A stretch of 44,618 bases of DNA from Bacteroidales bacterium (GCA_017650305.1 JAGCFD010000062.1:1-44618); one strand, 5' to 3'; shown: positions 1-8,517, counted from the first letter of the stretch. The notes: a model not told the origin generated them from the sequence alone. A program made the numbers and translations.

Positions 1-171
1 CACCGGCACCGGGATGCCCATAATACCTATCTTGGCCATCTTCTCAACCGTCTCCATCGGGAAACGTTCCTGCTCATCCACCTCTGCGGCGAGCGGCTTG
101 ACCTCGTTCTCCGCAAACTCGCGGATCATCTGCAAGAAGAGTTCTTCTCTTTTATTTAAGCTGAAATCCAT
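1..171 (-). CDS. Acyl-CoA dehydrogenase, N-terminal part (runs off window)
   Basis: Only the first 57 codons are inside the window; the gene continues past base 1. The start ATG lies at 169-171. The protein begins MDFSLNKREELFLQMIREFA and continues with an ENEVKPLAAEVDEQERFP segment, the helical N-terminal domain typical of short-chain (butyryl-CoA type) acyl-CoA dehydrogenases, FAD enzymes that interconvert crotonyl-CoA and butyryl-CoA. It lies 76 bp behind a CoA-transferase subunit gene on the same strand and near crotonase and 3-hydroxybutyryl-CoA dehydrogenase genes, which supports a butyryl-CoA role. Active-site residues are outside the window, so substrate length is inferred from context. 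Confidence 0.85.
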   Translation of the reverse strand, partial: MDFSLNKREELFLQMIREFAENEVKPLAAEVDEQERFPMETVEKMAKIGIMGIPVPV

Positions 172-211
172 ATTATATTACTTGATATTTGACAATTCTA
201 TGAATGATAAA

Positions 212-246
212 AAGGCTAATAGCCAATAGCTAATGGCCAACAGCCG
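212..246 (-). repeat. Degenerate heptamer array (5 units)
   Basis: Read on the minus strand the units are CGGCTGT, TGGCCAT, TAGCTAT, TGGCTAT, TAGCCTT, each exactly 7 nt. The array starts one base after the TAA stop of the CoA-transferase gene, the same arrangement as behind pckA at 16055. Confidence 0.75.
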
Positions 247-247
247 A

Positions 248-907
248 TTAGTCAATCTCCATCGGTTTGAGATCCGGGGAGACGATGAAGTCGGCCTCGG
301 TGGCAGCCTTCACATCCTCGACTGTGAATTCCGGATAGAGCTCTGTCAGGGTCAGGCCTTCGGGCTTGAACTCCATCACGCACATCTCGGTGATGATCAT
401 GTTGACCTTGCCCTTGGCGGTCAGGGGCAGGTTGCATTTGTGCAGGATCTTGGGGGCACCCTTCTGGGTGTGGATCATGGCGATGATGACGCGGGCGTTG
501 GTCAGCAGGTCCATAGCGCCACCCATACCGGCCACCAGCTTGCCAGGAACCATCCAGTTGGCCAGGTCGGCGTGCTCATCCACCTGCATGGCACCCAAGA
601 CGGTGGCGTCAACGTGGCCGCCGCGGATCAGGGCGAAAGAGTCGGCAGAGCTGAAAGAGGCCGCACCGGGCTGAGCGGTGATGTAACCGCCACCGGAGTT
701 GGTCAGGAACGGATCCTCCTTGCCCTCTTCGGGAGTGGGACCGAATCCCAACATGCCGTTCTCCGTCTGCAGGATCACATGCACGTCTTTCGGTAAATAG
801 TTGACTGCCATCGTGGGAAGACCGATACCAAGGTTCACCACATCGCCGTCGTGCAACTCTTTAGCCACACGTTTGGCGATAATTTGCTGCATTTGTTGTT
901 TGTCCAT
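248..907 (-). CDS. ctfB: Acetate/butyrate-acetoacetate CoA-transferase, beta subunit
   Basis: A 219-residue family I CoA-transferase beta subunit (AtoA/CtfB type). It would exchange CoA between acyl-CoA (butyryl- or acetoacetyl-CoA) and acetate as a heteromer with an alpha subunit. Visible marks are the early LGIGLPTMAVNYLP segment and the TENGMLGFGP motif, whose Glu (residue 49) is the expected catalytic carboxylate forming the glutamyl-CoA intermediate; length is normal. The alpha-subunit gene is not next to it: upstream is the divergent crotonase and downstream is acyl-CoA dehydrogenase. A -7 box (952-959) lies about 45 bp upstream of the start. The family is clear; the acyl substrate is inferred from neighbours. 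Confidence 0.88.
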   Translation of the reverse strand: MDKQQMQQIIAKRVAKELHDGDVVNLGIGLPTMAVNYLPKDVHVILQTENGMLGFGPTPEEGKEDPFLTNSGGGYITAQPGAASFSSADSFALIRGGHVDATVLGAMQVDEHADLANWMVPGKLVAGMGGAMDLLTNARVIIAMIHTQKGAPKILHKCNLPLTAKGKVNMIITEMCVMEFKPEGLTLTELYPEFTVEDVKAATEADFIVSPDLKPMEID

Positions 908-951
908 ATTGATGAGTTTTAATAAATAATATCTATAAAATTTAAGCGGGG

Positions 952-978
952 CAAAGATACAAAAAATGTTTATCTTTG
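952..978. promoter_or_regulatory. Divergent promoter pair between CoA-transferase and crotonase
   Basis: Two perfect TATCTTTG -7 boxes of the Bacteroidota type TAnnTTTG lie back to back: 952-959 reads on the minus strand towards the CoA-transferase gene and 971-978 on the plus strand towards crotonase. Only 11 bp separate them. Neither has a convincing TTTG -33 element at the usual distance, which may indicate dependence on an activator. Confidence 0.6.
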
Positions 979-1075
979 CACCCGACTTTTTTCACGAATT
1001 GAAAAAGAATGCGATTCGGGGATTGTAAGGTCATCATTTTTTGGCTAAATCACTAACACTCCAATAGAAACCAAT

Positions 1076-1870
1076 ATGGAATTAATTGCAACCAACGAAT
1101 ATCAGTTTTTGAAGACCGGCCTGGAAGACCGCATTGCCGTGGTCGCCATTTCCGCGCCGAAGTCGTTAAACGCGCTGAACTCTGCCATTCTTGCAGAGCT
1201 GTCGCATTATGTATCAAACATCGATGAGGATGTCAGGGTTCTCATCATCACGGGGGATGGCGAAAAGTCCTTTGTGGCGGGGGCTGACATCTCCGAGATG
1301 GCATCGCTGGATTACCTTGGCGGATGCGCGTTCGGCAAGGCCGGCGCTGACCTCTTCCGCCAGATTGAGACGCTGCCCATCCCGGTCATCGCCGCCGTCA
1401 ACGGTTTCGCTTTGGGCGGTGGCTGCGAGCTGGCCATGGCTTGCGACATCCGCATCGCCTCCAACAAGGCCAAGTTCGGTCAGCCTGAGGTGGGACTGGG
1501 CATCATCCCCGGCTTCTCCGGCACCGTGCGCCTCGCCCGACTGGTGGGCATGGGCCTCGCCAAGGAACTGATCTTCACGGGCAAGGCCATTCGCGCCGAC
1601 GAGGCTCTCCGTATAGGATTGGTCAATGCCGTCTATGAGCCGGAAGAGCTGATGAATGCCGCCCTGGAGATGGCCCGCAAGATCGCCGAGAACGCCCCCA
1701 TCGCGATCAGTTACGCCAAGGAGTGCATCAACCAAGAGTGGGATATGCCCGCCGAGACAGCTATCGAGTACGAGACCGAACACTTCGGCAAATGCTTCGA
1801 CACGGAAGACCAGAAGGAAGGTATGCGGGCGTTTTTGAACAAGGAAAAAGCAGAGTTCAAAGGACTTTGA
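1076..1870 (+). CDS. crt: Enoyl-CoA hydratase (crotonase type)
   Basis: A 264-residue crotonase-fold protein predicted to interconvert 3-hydroxybutyryl-CoA and crotonyl-CoA in the cytoplasm. The oxyanion-hole segment FVAGADI (about 67-72) and GGGCELAMACD carry catalytic Glu118; the second catalytic Glu138 lies in GQPEVGLGIIPG. Both acids of true hydratases are present, which argues against an isomerase or a non-hydratase paralogue. Full family length. It is followed by 3-hydroxybutyryl-CoA dehydrogenase and diverges from the CoA-transferase and acyl-CoA dehydrogenase, so all four catalyse neighbouring steps of butyryl-CoA metabolism. The ATG at 1076 is about 97 bp downstream of the -7 box. 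Confidence 0.92.
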   Translation: MELIATNEYQFLKTGLEDRIAVVAISAPKSLNALNSAILAELSHYVSNIDEDVRVLIITGDGEKSFVAGADISEMASLDYLGGCAFGKAGADLFRQIETLPIPVIAAVNGFALGGGCELAMACDIRIASNKAKFGQPEVGLGIIPGFSGTVRLARLVGMGLAKELIFTGKAIRADEALRIGLVNAVYEPEELMNAALEMARKIAENAPIAISYAKECINQEWDMPAETAIEYETEHFGKCFDTEDQKEGMRAFLNKEKAEFKGL

Positions 1871-1911
1871 ACTTTGACATTGAACTTTGACTTTGACTCG
1901 CCTTACCCAAA

Positions 1912-1943
1912 TTCTTAATTTCTTAGTTTCTTAGTTTCTTAGT
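1912..1943 (+). repeat. Octamer array between crotonase and 3-hydroxybutyryl-CoA dehydrogenase
   Basis: Four 8-nt units: TTCTTAAT followed by three copies of TTCTTAGT. The preceding bases 1870-1895 hold a related, less regular run built from ACTTTG. The same octamer motif recurs at 12998-13029. The array lies in the 122 bp gap between two genes of one pathway. Confidence 0.75.
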
Positions 1944-1992
1944 TTTCTATATTGCAGTCACTAATCACATTATCAAAATAAAAAATAATATT

Positions 1993-2829
1993 ATGAAAAT
2001 TTGTGTTATTGGAACAGGTACTATGGCCAAGGGCATCGTGAAGGCTTTCGCCGCCAAGATGCCGGTCGTTATGAAAAGTAGAACCCAAGAGAGCCTCGAC
2101 AAGGCCATGGGTTCCTTCGCCAAAGGATATGGCAAACTGGTTGAGAAGGGCAAGCTGACCCAAGAGGCCGTTGACGCCATCCTCGCCAACATCACCACTA
2201 CGACAGACTATGCCACCTTCGCAGATGCCGACCTCGTGATCGAGGCTGCCGTGGAGGATATGCAACTCAAGAAGGATGTCTTCACCGAGCTGGACAAGAT
2301 CTGCAAGCCGGAGACCATCTTCGCCACCAACTCCTCCTCTTTGTCCATCACGGAGATCGCTGCCTGCACGAGCCGTCCCGCACAGTTCATCGGCATGCAC
2401 TTCTTCAACCCTGCCGACAGAATGGCATTGGTAGAAGTCATCAAGGGACAGACCACTTCCGACGAGGTATGCAAGACCATCATCGATCTGGCCACCTCTA
2501 TCGGCAAGACGCCGGTGCCGGTGAATGAAGCTCCCGGCTTCGTGGTGAACCGCATCCTCATCCCGATGATCAACGAGGCTGTGGGCATCCTGGCTGACGG
2601 CATCGCTTCCGCCGAGGATATCGACAAGTGCATGATGCTGGGTGCCAACCATCCGATGGGCCCGCTCGCCTTGGCCGACCTGATCGGCAATGATGTGAAC
2701 CTCGCCATCATGGAGGTGCTCTACAACGAGTTCGGCGATCCGAAATACCGTCCGCATCCGCTGCTCCGCAAGATGGTGCGCGCCGGTTTGCTCGGTCGCA
2801 AGACCGGTGAGGGATTCTATAAATATTAA
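1993..2829 (+). CDS. hbd: 3-hydroxybutyryl-CoA dehydrogenase
   Basis: A 278-residue NAD(P)-dependent dehydrogenase predicted to convert acetoacetyl-CoA and 3-hydroxybutyryl-CoA. The Rossmann segment is GTGTMAKGI (residues 8-15), with Ala where most relatives have Gly. The active site shows NSSSLSI (from 113), [11 protein letters not shown] with the catalytic His (136), and APGFVVNR with the substrate-binding Asn. The helical C-terminal domain ends in the usual [14 protein letters not shown]. Normal family length. Same strand as the crotonase 122 bp upstream, separated by the octamer array; a strong terminator follows. Confidence 0.92.
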   Translation: MKICVIGTGTMAKGIVKAFAAKMPVVMKSRTQESLDKAMGSFAKGYGKLVEKGKLTQEAVDAILANITTTTDYATFADADLVIEAAVEDMQLKKDVFTELDKICKPETIFATNSSSLSITEIAACTSRPAQFIGMHFFNPADRMALVEVIKGQTTSDEVCKTIIDLATSIGKTPVPVNEAPGFVVNRILIPMINEAVGILADGIASAEDIDKCMMLGANHPMGPLALADLIGNDVNLAIMEVLYNEFGDPKYRPHPLLRKMVRAGLLGRKTGEGFYKY

Positions 2830-2850
2830 TAGTATCCTGCCTGTTGAACA

Positions 2851-2886
2851 AAACGAGGATGATCCGATTGGGTCATCCTCGTTTTT
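2851..2886. terminator. Bidirectional intrinsic terminator
   Basis: Arms AACGAGGATGA and TCATCCTCGTT form a stem around a short CCGATTGGG loop region, followed by five T on the plus strand and preceded by an A-rich stretch for the minus strand. It separates the convergent hbd (+) and XRE-regulator (-) genes. Confidence 0.85.
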
Positions 2887-2907
2887 ATTTTGCAGATATG
2901 TAATATG

Positions 2908-3474
2908 TCAGGATGGATGATACTCGTCAAAGCTCCGGTCGTCGTAGAAGAAGACGATCTTGACAATTTTCTTATCCCCTTGAGAATTCAATATTCGCTC
3001 GCGTTTCGGGCGCTCGGGCGCAGGACGCGATTCTGCGTTTCGGGCACGTCCACGCGGAGCTGTCGCCTTGATGGGCGCAGGAGCCACAAGAACTTCCTCT
3101 GCAACCGGCTCGGCGATGGGCTCAGCCTCAGGCTCGGTCACGATCTCTTCCGCCGGAGCGGGCTCTTCGTCAAAGGCGTCGAAAAGACTCGTCTGACGCA
3201 ATTCCAAATCCGATAACACAGGAGCGGATTCCTCCTTCGGCTGGACAGCAGGAGCGGGCTCCTCCGTCTTTAACATCTTACCCATTCCCATGATCAACCA
3301 TTCCGAATTGATCTCCGGAAATGCCATCACAATTTTTTTCACAATGTCCAAACTGGGCTGGTTACGACCATTCAAAATATGGGTCAGTCCCGATGGATTG
3401 ATCCCTATTTTTTCAGCAAAATTGGATTTTGACAATTGTGAATACTCTAATACTTGAATAATTCTATCTGTCAT
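2908..3474 (-). CDS. XRE-family helix-turn-helix transcriptional regulator
   Basis: A 188-residue DNA-binding protein. The start is MTDRIIQVLEY at 3474; an upstream in-frame extension to 3552 is rejected because it runs through the likely promoter. Residues 1-65 form a Cro/CI-type HTH (SKSNFAEKIGINPSGLTHIL, then NGRNQPSLDIVKKI). A long middle region rich in Pro, Glu and Ala (about 70-160) looks disordered. The last 20 residues (KKIVKIVFFYDDRSFDEYHP) are a conserved-looking tail I associate with Bacteroidota regulators of this type. It stands alone on the minus strand, facing hbd across a terminator and with a 0.8 kb gap to tpiA. Targets are unknown; autoregulation is plausible for the family. 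Confidence 0.8.
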   Translation of the reverse strand: MTDRIIQVLEYSQLSKSNFAEKIGINPSGLTHILNGRNQPSLDIVKKIVMAFPEINSEWLIMGMGKMLKTEEPAPAVQPKEESAPVLSDLELRQTSLFDAFDEEPAPAEEIVTEPEAEPIAEPVAEEVLVAPAPIKATAPRGRARNAESRPAPERPKRERILNSQGDKKIVKIVFFYDDRSFDEYHPS

Positions 3475-3541
3475 AATATTGTTTTTACTTTTGTATTTTT
3501 CAATTATAAAATAACAATCGTCGTGTATAAAACAGGAGCGG

Positions 3542-3549
3542 CAAAAATA
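3542..3549 (-). promoter_or_regulatory. -7 box of the XRE regulator
   Basis: CAAAAATA on the plus strand is TATTTTTG on the minus strand, fitting TAnnTTTG, about 70 bp upstream of the regulator ATG. No clear -33 element. Confidence 0.45.
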
Positions 3550-3552
3550 CAT

Positions 3553-4190
3553 TTTAATTCTTTACAAAAATCAATACATTTCAATAAAATACAAATATGT
3601 TGATAAGTACATAATTCAATACTTTAATTGATATAATATAATTACCTTATAAATAGAATTATATGTGTGTTAATCAGTATTAAAAACGGAATGTTTATAA
3701 AATACCCTTACTTTTCTAAATTTACACATTAAATAACTAATGTAATTATATTAGAAATCAGTAATTTAAATAATAGTCGTTATAGTGAATAGTATTAAAT
3801 AAGGGTCTTTGGTGTGTAGGACAAAAATCACCCCTGATAAACGTGTATTGTTTGCTGATATGGATGTAGCAAACATTTGTAAAGCGGCAAATTGTTTAAT
3901 TTAATTATGTAAAATACAATCAGTGTTATATTCTTTATTTTTGTAAGTCAAATTGAGGAATGTAAAATTTCACAATTGTATAATGTCGGCACATCATTAT
4001 AATTATGGATAATTTTTGATGTGTTGCCTATGTCGAAGCATAGATTTTCACTTACGGTTGGAAAACGCCCTGTCGTGTTTTTTCTCATATTCTTTCCCCG
4101 CGCAAAGCAATGGATGAAATATTGAATTCTCGGGAGGATATTGTTTTTGGAGCATCCCCTACCCGATTATTGAATTTTTCTGTTTGAGCA
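3553..4190. other. AT-rich gene-free region
   Basis: About 640 bp of strongly AT-rich sequence with no convincing ORF on either strand. It contains a hairpin (GTTTGCT at 3850-3856 with AGCAAAC at 3868-3874, 11-nt loop) and one DnaA-box-like word (TATGGATAA near 4003). No tRNA, tmRNA, 6S or riboswitch pattern was recognised. A single near-match to a DnaA box is not enough to call an origin. Confidence 0.5.
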
Positions 4191-4191
4191 G

Positions 4192-4223
4192 GTTGAAAGA
4201 TGTGTGAAATTTCTATATCTTTG
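4192..4223 (+). promoter_or_regulatory. tpiA promoter
   Basis: GTTG at 4192-4195, a 20-nt spacer, then TATCTTTG at 4216-4223: a near-perfect Bacteroidota promoter (TTTG-N19-21-TAnnTTTG). Transcription would begin near 4230, about 40 nt before the tpiA ATG. Confidence 0.8.
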
Positions 4224-4269
4224 CAACCTGTTTATATAGAATATTAATCCCTTAAAAAACAATCTGAAT

Positions 4270-5052
4270 ATGAAACCTAAAATCGTTATTGGAAACTGGA
4301 AAATGAACAAGGGCTTTGAAGAGGCCGAGGATTTGATTTCTGAAATTGAAGAGAAACTGCAGGATTACAACTTTGAAACGGAGATCGTGTTGTGTCCGCC
4401 CATGTTGTATGCAGAACTGGTCACTGATCATGCGAATGAGGAAGGCAGCCAGTTTTACGCCGGCGTTCAGAATGTCAGTGAGTATGAGAACGGCGCCTAT
4501 ACGGGTGAGGTCTCAGCTGAGATGCTGGCCGGCATGGATGTCTCCTTCTGCATTGTGGGTCACTCCGAGCGCAGAAAATACTTCGGCGAGACCAACGCGA
4601 TTGTCTTGAAGAAGATGCTCCGCCTGTTGACCAACGACATTGTGCCAGTAATGTGTTGTGGCGAGACCTTGGAAGAGCGCAAGGCTGAGAAGCATTTCGA
4701 GGTGGTTCAAAAACAGATTGAAGAGACTATCTACCAGCTGACCCCCAAACAGTTGGAATCCACCATGATTGCCTACGAGCCCATCTGGGCCATCGGTACG
4801 GGCGAGACTGCCACACCGGATCAGGCACAGGAGATGCTCTCGTTCATCCGTTCCCTCATCGAGAAGAAGTTCGGCACCGAGATGGCCGTCAACACCTATA
4901 TATTATATGGTGGCAGTTGCAACGGCAAGAATGCCCTCGAACTCTTCAGCCAACCCGATGTGGACGGCGGCCTCATTGGTGGTGCCTCCCTCAAAGCCGA
5001 TGAGTTCATGAAGATCATCGAGGCGGGCGAAACCGTTATCAAAGAGAACTAG
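4270..5052 (+). CDS. tpiA: Triosephosphate isomerase
   Basis: A 260-residue TIM-barrel enzyme interconverting dihydroxyacetone phosphate and glyceraldehyde 3-phosphate in glycolysis and gluconeogenesis. All catalytic landmarks are present: GNWKMN with Lys11, VGHSERR with His98, and YEPIWAIGTG with Glu170 and loop 6. Phosphate-binding segments YGGSCNGKNA and GGASL are present; CNG replaces the more common VKP. Full length. It has its own well-formed promoter and is followed 55 bp later by the PorE-like gene on the same strand. Confidence 0.97.
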   Translation: MKPKIVIGNWKMNKGFEEAEDLISEIEEKLQDYNFETEIVLCPPMLYAELVTDHANEEGSQFYAGVQNVSEYENGAYTGEVSAEMLAGMDVSFCIVGHSERRKYFGETNAIVLKKMLRLLTNDIVPVMCCGETLEERKAEKHFEVVQKQIEETIYQLTPKQLESTMIAYEPIWAIGTGETATPDQAQEMLSFIRSLIEKKFGTEMAVNTYILYGGSCNGKNALELFSQPDVDGGLIGGASLKADEFMKIIEAGETVIKEN

Positions 5053-5107
5053 TCATAGTCGAGGCAATTTTCGCAAATTAACGAAAAATCCTTAAATTCA
5101 ATCTATT

Positions 5108-7144
5108 ATGCGCAGACTTCTGAGTTTCTGGCTACTGCTGGCCCTCCTCTTCTCTTCGGTAAATCTCTTTGCCCAAGATGAGGAGGATCCTTGTGTGCAG
5201 AAGATGGACAAGGAGAGCGAGCGTGTCTTCAAGAAGGCGCGCGACCTGCAAAAGAGTGGCAAGAAGGCAGAGGCCTTTGAATTGTACGACGAGATCCTGG
5301 ACAATCATCCTGAATACTTGGAGGTTAACTATTACTATGCCTTCGGCTTGTACAGTCCGCTGGCGGACAATAACTATCATGCCATCAAGAAGGACAAGTC
5401 GGACGTGACCCGGGCGCTGGCAGCCTTCAACAGGATGTACAACGTGTGTCCTTACTACAAGATACACTGCAACTTGTATGCTGCCCGTCTCGCCTACTTC
5501 AACGAGATGTTCTCGGAGGCCATCAAGTTCGCCTCTGTCATTGTGGACAATCCGGATCTCTTCACCAAGATCACCGACACGGCCAAACTGTCGGAGGCGC
5601 AGCTGATCATCCGGAAAGCCCGCTTCTACGATAACATCTTGAATCATCCTGTCCCGTTTGATCCCAAGCCGGTGGCGGGCATCAGCACCCAATATGACGA
5701 ATATCTGGGCACCCTCTCCCCCGATGGCGCCTATTTCTACTTTACCCGTCGTAAGGAGGTCCCGGTGCAGAACGCCTTTGGCGCTGGCGACGGTGAGACT
5801 GAGCGGAGGGAGTTCTTCTCCCAGAGCGCGCAGAAGAACGGCCGCTTCCAGACCGGTGCGCCACTCCCCGACCCTTTCAACCACTCCAAGAGCGAGGGCA
5901 GTCCCACCATCAACATCACCAACGACCTGCTCATCTTCACCCGTCTGATGCCCACCAACGACAGCAGAGGAATCGTCTATCAAAACTACGACCTCTACTA
6001 TTCCGAGCGCATCGGTGACGAATGGACCGAGCCTAAGAGTCTGGGCAGCAACATCAACAACCCCAACACGTGGGAGTCGCAGGCCTCCTTGAGCTCTGAT
6101 GGCAAGATCCTCTTCTTCGCGTCCGACCGTCCCGGCGGCTTCGGCGGCTCCGACATCTGGTACTCCCAGCGCAACAGCGACGGATCCTGGCGCAGGCCCG
6201 TCAACCTGGGACCTAAGATCAACACTGCGGGCGATGAGCGCTCCCCCTTCCTGCACACCGACAGCAAGACCCTCTACTTCTCCTCCTCCGGCTTTGACGG
6301 CATAGGAGGGCAGGATATCTACTACTCCAAACTCGATCCTCAGGGCAAGTGGAGCGATCCCGTCAATATCGGATTCCCCATCAACACGGAGCATGACGAG
6401 GTCGACTTCTTTGTCAGCTTGGACGGAGCCACGGGTTATTTCTCCTCCAACCAGTATGAAAACCACGACTGGAACATCTACGAATTTGAATTGTACGAGG
6501 ATGCCCGTCCTCACAAGATGCTCATCGTGAAGGGCACAGTCACAGCCGATGACGATGAGTTGGAGAATGCTGTGGTCGAGATCCGCGACACGGCGGCCAA
6601 GGTCATCGCCACGGGCGTTGTCAGCAACAACAACAAGCAGTATGCCGTGGCCACCGAGGTGCCCAAGGAGGATGCCGCCCCGCTGATCGTGACCGTCAAG
6701 AAAGAGGGCCACTCATACGACGCGCAAGTCATCACGCCCGAGCAAATTGCCACCCAGCCCATCATCACCAAAGATGCGGAGATTAAGTCCATTGAGACGG
6801 GCAAGGTGTGTGATCTGAAGGACATCTACTATAAGACTAACTCCTATGAGCTGACGCAGGCCTCGCAGGTCATCATCAACCTCTTTGTGGAGTTCCTGCG
6901 CGACAACCCGACGGTCAAGGTGGAGATCCAGGGCCATACCGACGATGTGGGCAACGACAAAGACAACCAGATCTTGTCGGAGCACCGTGCCAAGGCAGTC
7001 TATGACCTGGTCATCAGCAAAGGTATTCCCGCCAACCGGCTGCGTTACAAAGGCTATGGCGAGTCGCAACCCATCGCTGACAATAGCACGCCTGCCGGAC
7101 GCGCCAAAAACCGTAGAACCGTATTTCTGATCTATGAGCAATAA
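5108..7144 (+). CDS. porE: PorE-like T9SS protein (TPR, PD40 propeller, CRD, OmpA-like)
   Basis: A 678-residue exported protein. A signal peptide (MRRLLSFWLLLALLFSSVNLFA, cut before QDEED) is followed by tetratricopeptide-like helices (about 30-130), PD40/WD40-type beta-propeller repeats (about 190-470; repeated FASDRPGGFGGSDIWYS-like and FSSSGFDGIGGQDIYYS-like blades), a carboxypeptidase-regulatory-like beta domain (about 475-560) and a C-terminal OmpA-like peptidoglycan-binding domain (GHTDDVGNDKDN, then LSEHRAKAVYDLV). This order matches PorE of the Porphyromonas gingivalis type IX secretion system, which links the secretion rings to peptidoglycan. Other TPR-PD40-OmpA proteins exist, so orthology is likely rather than proven. 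The stop overlaps the murC start by 11 bp. Confidence 0.75.
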   Translation: MRRLLSFWLLLALLFSSVNLFAQDEEDPCVQKMDKESERVFKKARDLQKSGKKAEAFELYDEILDNHPEYLEVNYYYAFGLYSPLADNNYHAIKKDKSDVTRALAAFNRMYNVCPYYKIHCNLYAARLAYFNEMFSEAIKFASVIVDNPDLFTKITDTAKLSEAQLIIRKARFYDNILNHPVPFDPKPVAGISTQYDEYLGTLSPDGAYFYFTRRKEVPVQNAFGAGDGETERREFFSQSAQKNGRFQTGAPLPDPFNHSKSEGSPTINITNDLLIFTRLMPTNDSRGIVYQNYDLYYSERIGDEWTEPKSLGSNINNPNTWESQASLSSDGKILFFASDRPGGFGGSDIWYSQRNSDGSWRRPVNLGPKINTAGDERSPFLHTDSKTLYFSSSGFDGIGGQDIYYSKLDPQGKWSDPVNIGFPINTEHDEVDFFVSLDGATGYFSSNQYENHDWNIYEFELYEDARPHKMLIVKGTVTADDDELENAVVEIRDTAAKVIATGVVSNNNKQYAVATEVPKEDAAPLIVTVKKEGHSYDAQVITPEQIATQPIITKDAEIKSIETGKVCDLKDIYYKTNSYELTQASQVIINLFVEFLRDNPTVKVEIQGHTDDVGNDKDNQILSEHRAKAVYDLVISKGIPANRLRYKGYGESQPIADNSTPAGRAKNRRTVFLIYEQ

Positions 7145-8456
7145 GACCCTATATTTCTTAGGTATCGGTGGCATCGGCATGAGCGCCCTTGCCCAATATT
7201 ACATGTTGCGCGGCGCCACCGTGCATGGCTATGACCTGACCCCCTCCCCCATCACGGAGCGTCTTTCCCAGATGGGGGCGATCATTCATTATGAGGAGGA
7301 CTGCACGAAGATCCCTGCGCAGGTCGATATGGTGGTGGTGACCCCCGCGGTGCCGAAAAGCCATGCTGAGTACCAGTATTTCCTCTCCCAAGGTGTCCGC
7401 TTGTGGAAGCGCTCCGAGGTGTTGGGGATGCTGACAGAAGACCATCCCACCCTTGCAGTGGCGGGCACGCACGGCAAGACGACCACCACCTCCATGGTGG
7501 CCCATCTGTTGTCGCCCGAGGTGCCTGTTGCGGGCTTCATCGGCGGCATCGCCAAGAACTTTGGCAGCAACTTCGTCTATGACGACCAGCCCCAGCGGGC
7601 GGTGGTGGAGGCTGACGAGTACGACCGCTCCTTCCTGACCCTCCATCCTGCCGCCGCGGTCATCACCTCCATGGATGCGGACCATCTCGACATCTACGGC
7701 ACGCGGGAGAATCTCATCGAGGCATTCGGGCAGTTCGGGAGACAGAGTCGCCATCTCATCGTGGAACACTCCATTGCCCATCTGCTGACCCATCCCGACA
7801 AGGTGACCTACGGGTTCCAGCCCGATGCCGACTATTATGCCTACCATGTGGATGTCAAGCCCAACCTGCTGACCTTCGACTTGCGGCTGCCGGATGGCGA
7901 GTGGAAAGCCTTGAAATTGCGGGCCAATGGGCTTTACAATGTGCTGAATGCCACGGCGGCCATCGCGGCGGTGCGGCATACCGACCAGGTGCCGGAGGCC
8001 ATCATACGCGACAAGCTGGCCACCTTCTCCGGGGTGAAGCGCCGTTTCGAGTATGTCATGGAGCGCCCCGACTTCATCTACATTGACGACTACGCGCACC
8101 ATCCGCAGGAGATCAACTCGGTGCTGACGGCGGTACGGAAGCTCTATCCGGAACGTCTGCTGACCTGCATCTTCCAGCCCCACCTCTACAGTCGCACCCG
8201 CGATTTCGGGCCCGAGTTTGCCAAGGTCTTGTCGCAGGCCGATAGGGTCATCCTGTTGCCCATCTACCCCGCGCGGGAGTTGCCCATGGAGGGCATCACC
8301 TCCGAGTGGCTGTTGGGCATGGTCACGCAGCCAGACAAGCTCTTGTTGCAGAAGTCGGAGCTCATCCCCTACTTGCGCGAGCACCCGCAGGAGTTGTTGC
8401 TGACGGTGGGCGCCGGCGACATCGACCGGTTAGTGCCGGCGATTGGGGAGTTGTAG
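7134..8456 (+). CDS. murC: UDP-N-acetylmuramate--L-alanine ligase
   Basis: A 440-residue Mur ligase adding L-Ala to UDP-MurNAc in cytoplasmic peptidoglycan synthesis. The N-terminal UDP-binding segment FLGIGGIGMSALA and the ATP-binding loop GTHGKTTTT (111-119) are intact; YIDDYAHHPQEI and FQPHLYSRTRDF mark the central and C-terminal domains. The N-terminal GGIGMSALA form favours MurC over the recycling ligase Mpl. It overlaps the preceding PorE-like gene (ATG inside its last codons), so the two are translationally linked; no other division/cell-wall genes are adjacent, meaning this murC lies outside a dcw cluster as far as the window shows. Confidence 0.93.
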   Translation: MSNKTLYFLGIGGIGMSALAQYYMLRGATVHGYDLTPSPITERLSQMGAIIHYEEDCTKIPAQVDMVVVTPAVPKSHAEYQYFLSQGVRLWKRSEVLGMLTEDHPTLAVAGTHGKTTTTSMVAHLLSPEVPVAGFIGGIAKNFGSNFVYDDQPQRAVVEADEYDRSFLTLHPAAAVITSMDADHLDIYGTRENLIEAFGQFGRQSRHLIVEHSIAHLLTHPDKVTYGFQPDADYYAYHVDVKPNLLTFDLRLPDGEWKALKLRANGLYNVLNATAAIAAVRHTDQVPEAIIRDKLATFSGVKRRFEYVMERPDFIYIDDYAHHPQEINSVLTAVRKLYPERLLTCIFQPHLYSRTRDFGPEFAKVLSQADRVILLPIYPARELPMEGITSEWLLGMVTQPDKLLLQKSELIPYLREHPQELLLTVGAGDIDRLVPAIGEL

Positions 8457-8487
8457 TTGAAGACTTCAAGAAAAAATTATCCAATTG

Positions 8488-8517
8488 TTTGGAGATATTA
8501 AAAAAAATGTATTTTTG
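8488..8517 (+). promoter_or_regulatory. Orphan promoter facing no gene
   Basis: TTTG at 8488-8491 and TATTTTTG at 8510-8517 with an 18-nt spacer resemble a Bacteroidota promoter on the plus strand. No plus-strand gene follows; the next genes run towards it. It may be a leftover from a gene replaced by the accessory island. Confidence 0.35.

Noticed and set aside
3475-3552. Upstream N-terminal extension of the XRE regulator beginning MYFCR
   Set aside because: MYFCR comes from ATGTATTTTTGCCG-like promoter sequence (the TATTTTTG box). Similar false starts arise at 8507 and before the T9SS cargo at 35923.
3553-4190. Replication origin
   Set aside because: Only one near-match to a DnaA box and no dnaA, dnaN or similar genes nearby.
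5132-6712. A 526-codon open frame on the minus strand
   Set aside because: It is exactly antisense to the PorE-like gene, has no family motifs and is rich in His/Val/Asp as expected from mirrored codons. The same applies to 7158-8384, 14740-16068 and 1939-2757.
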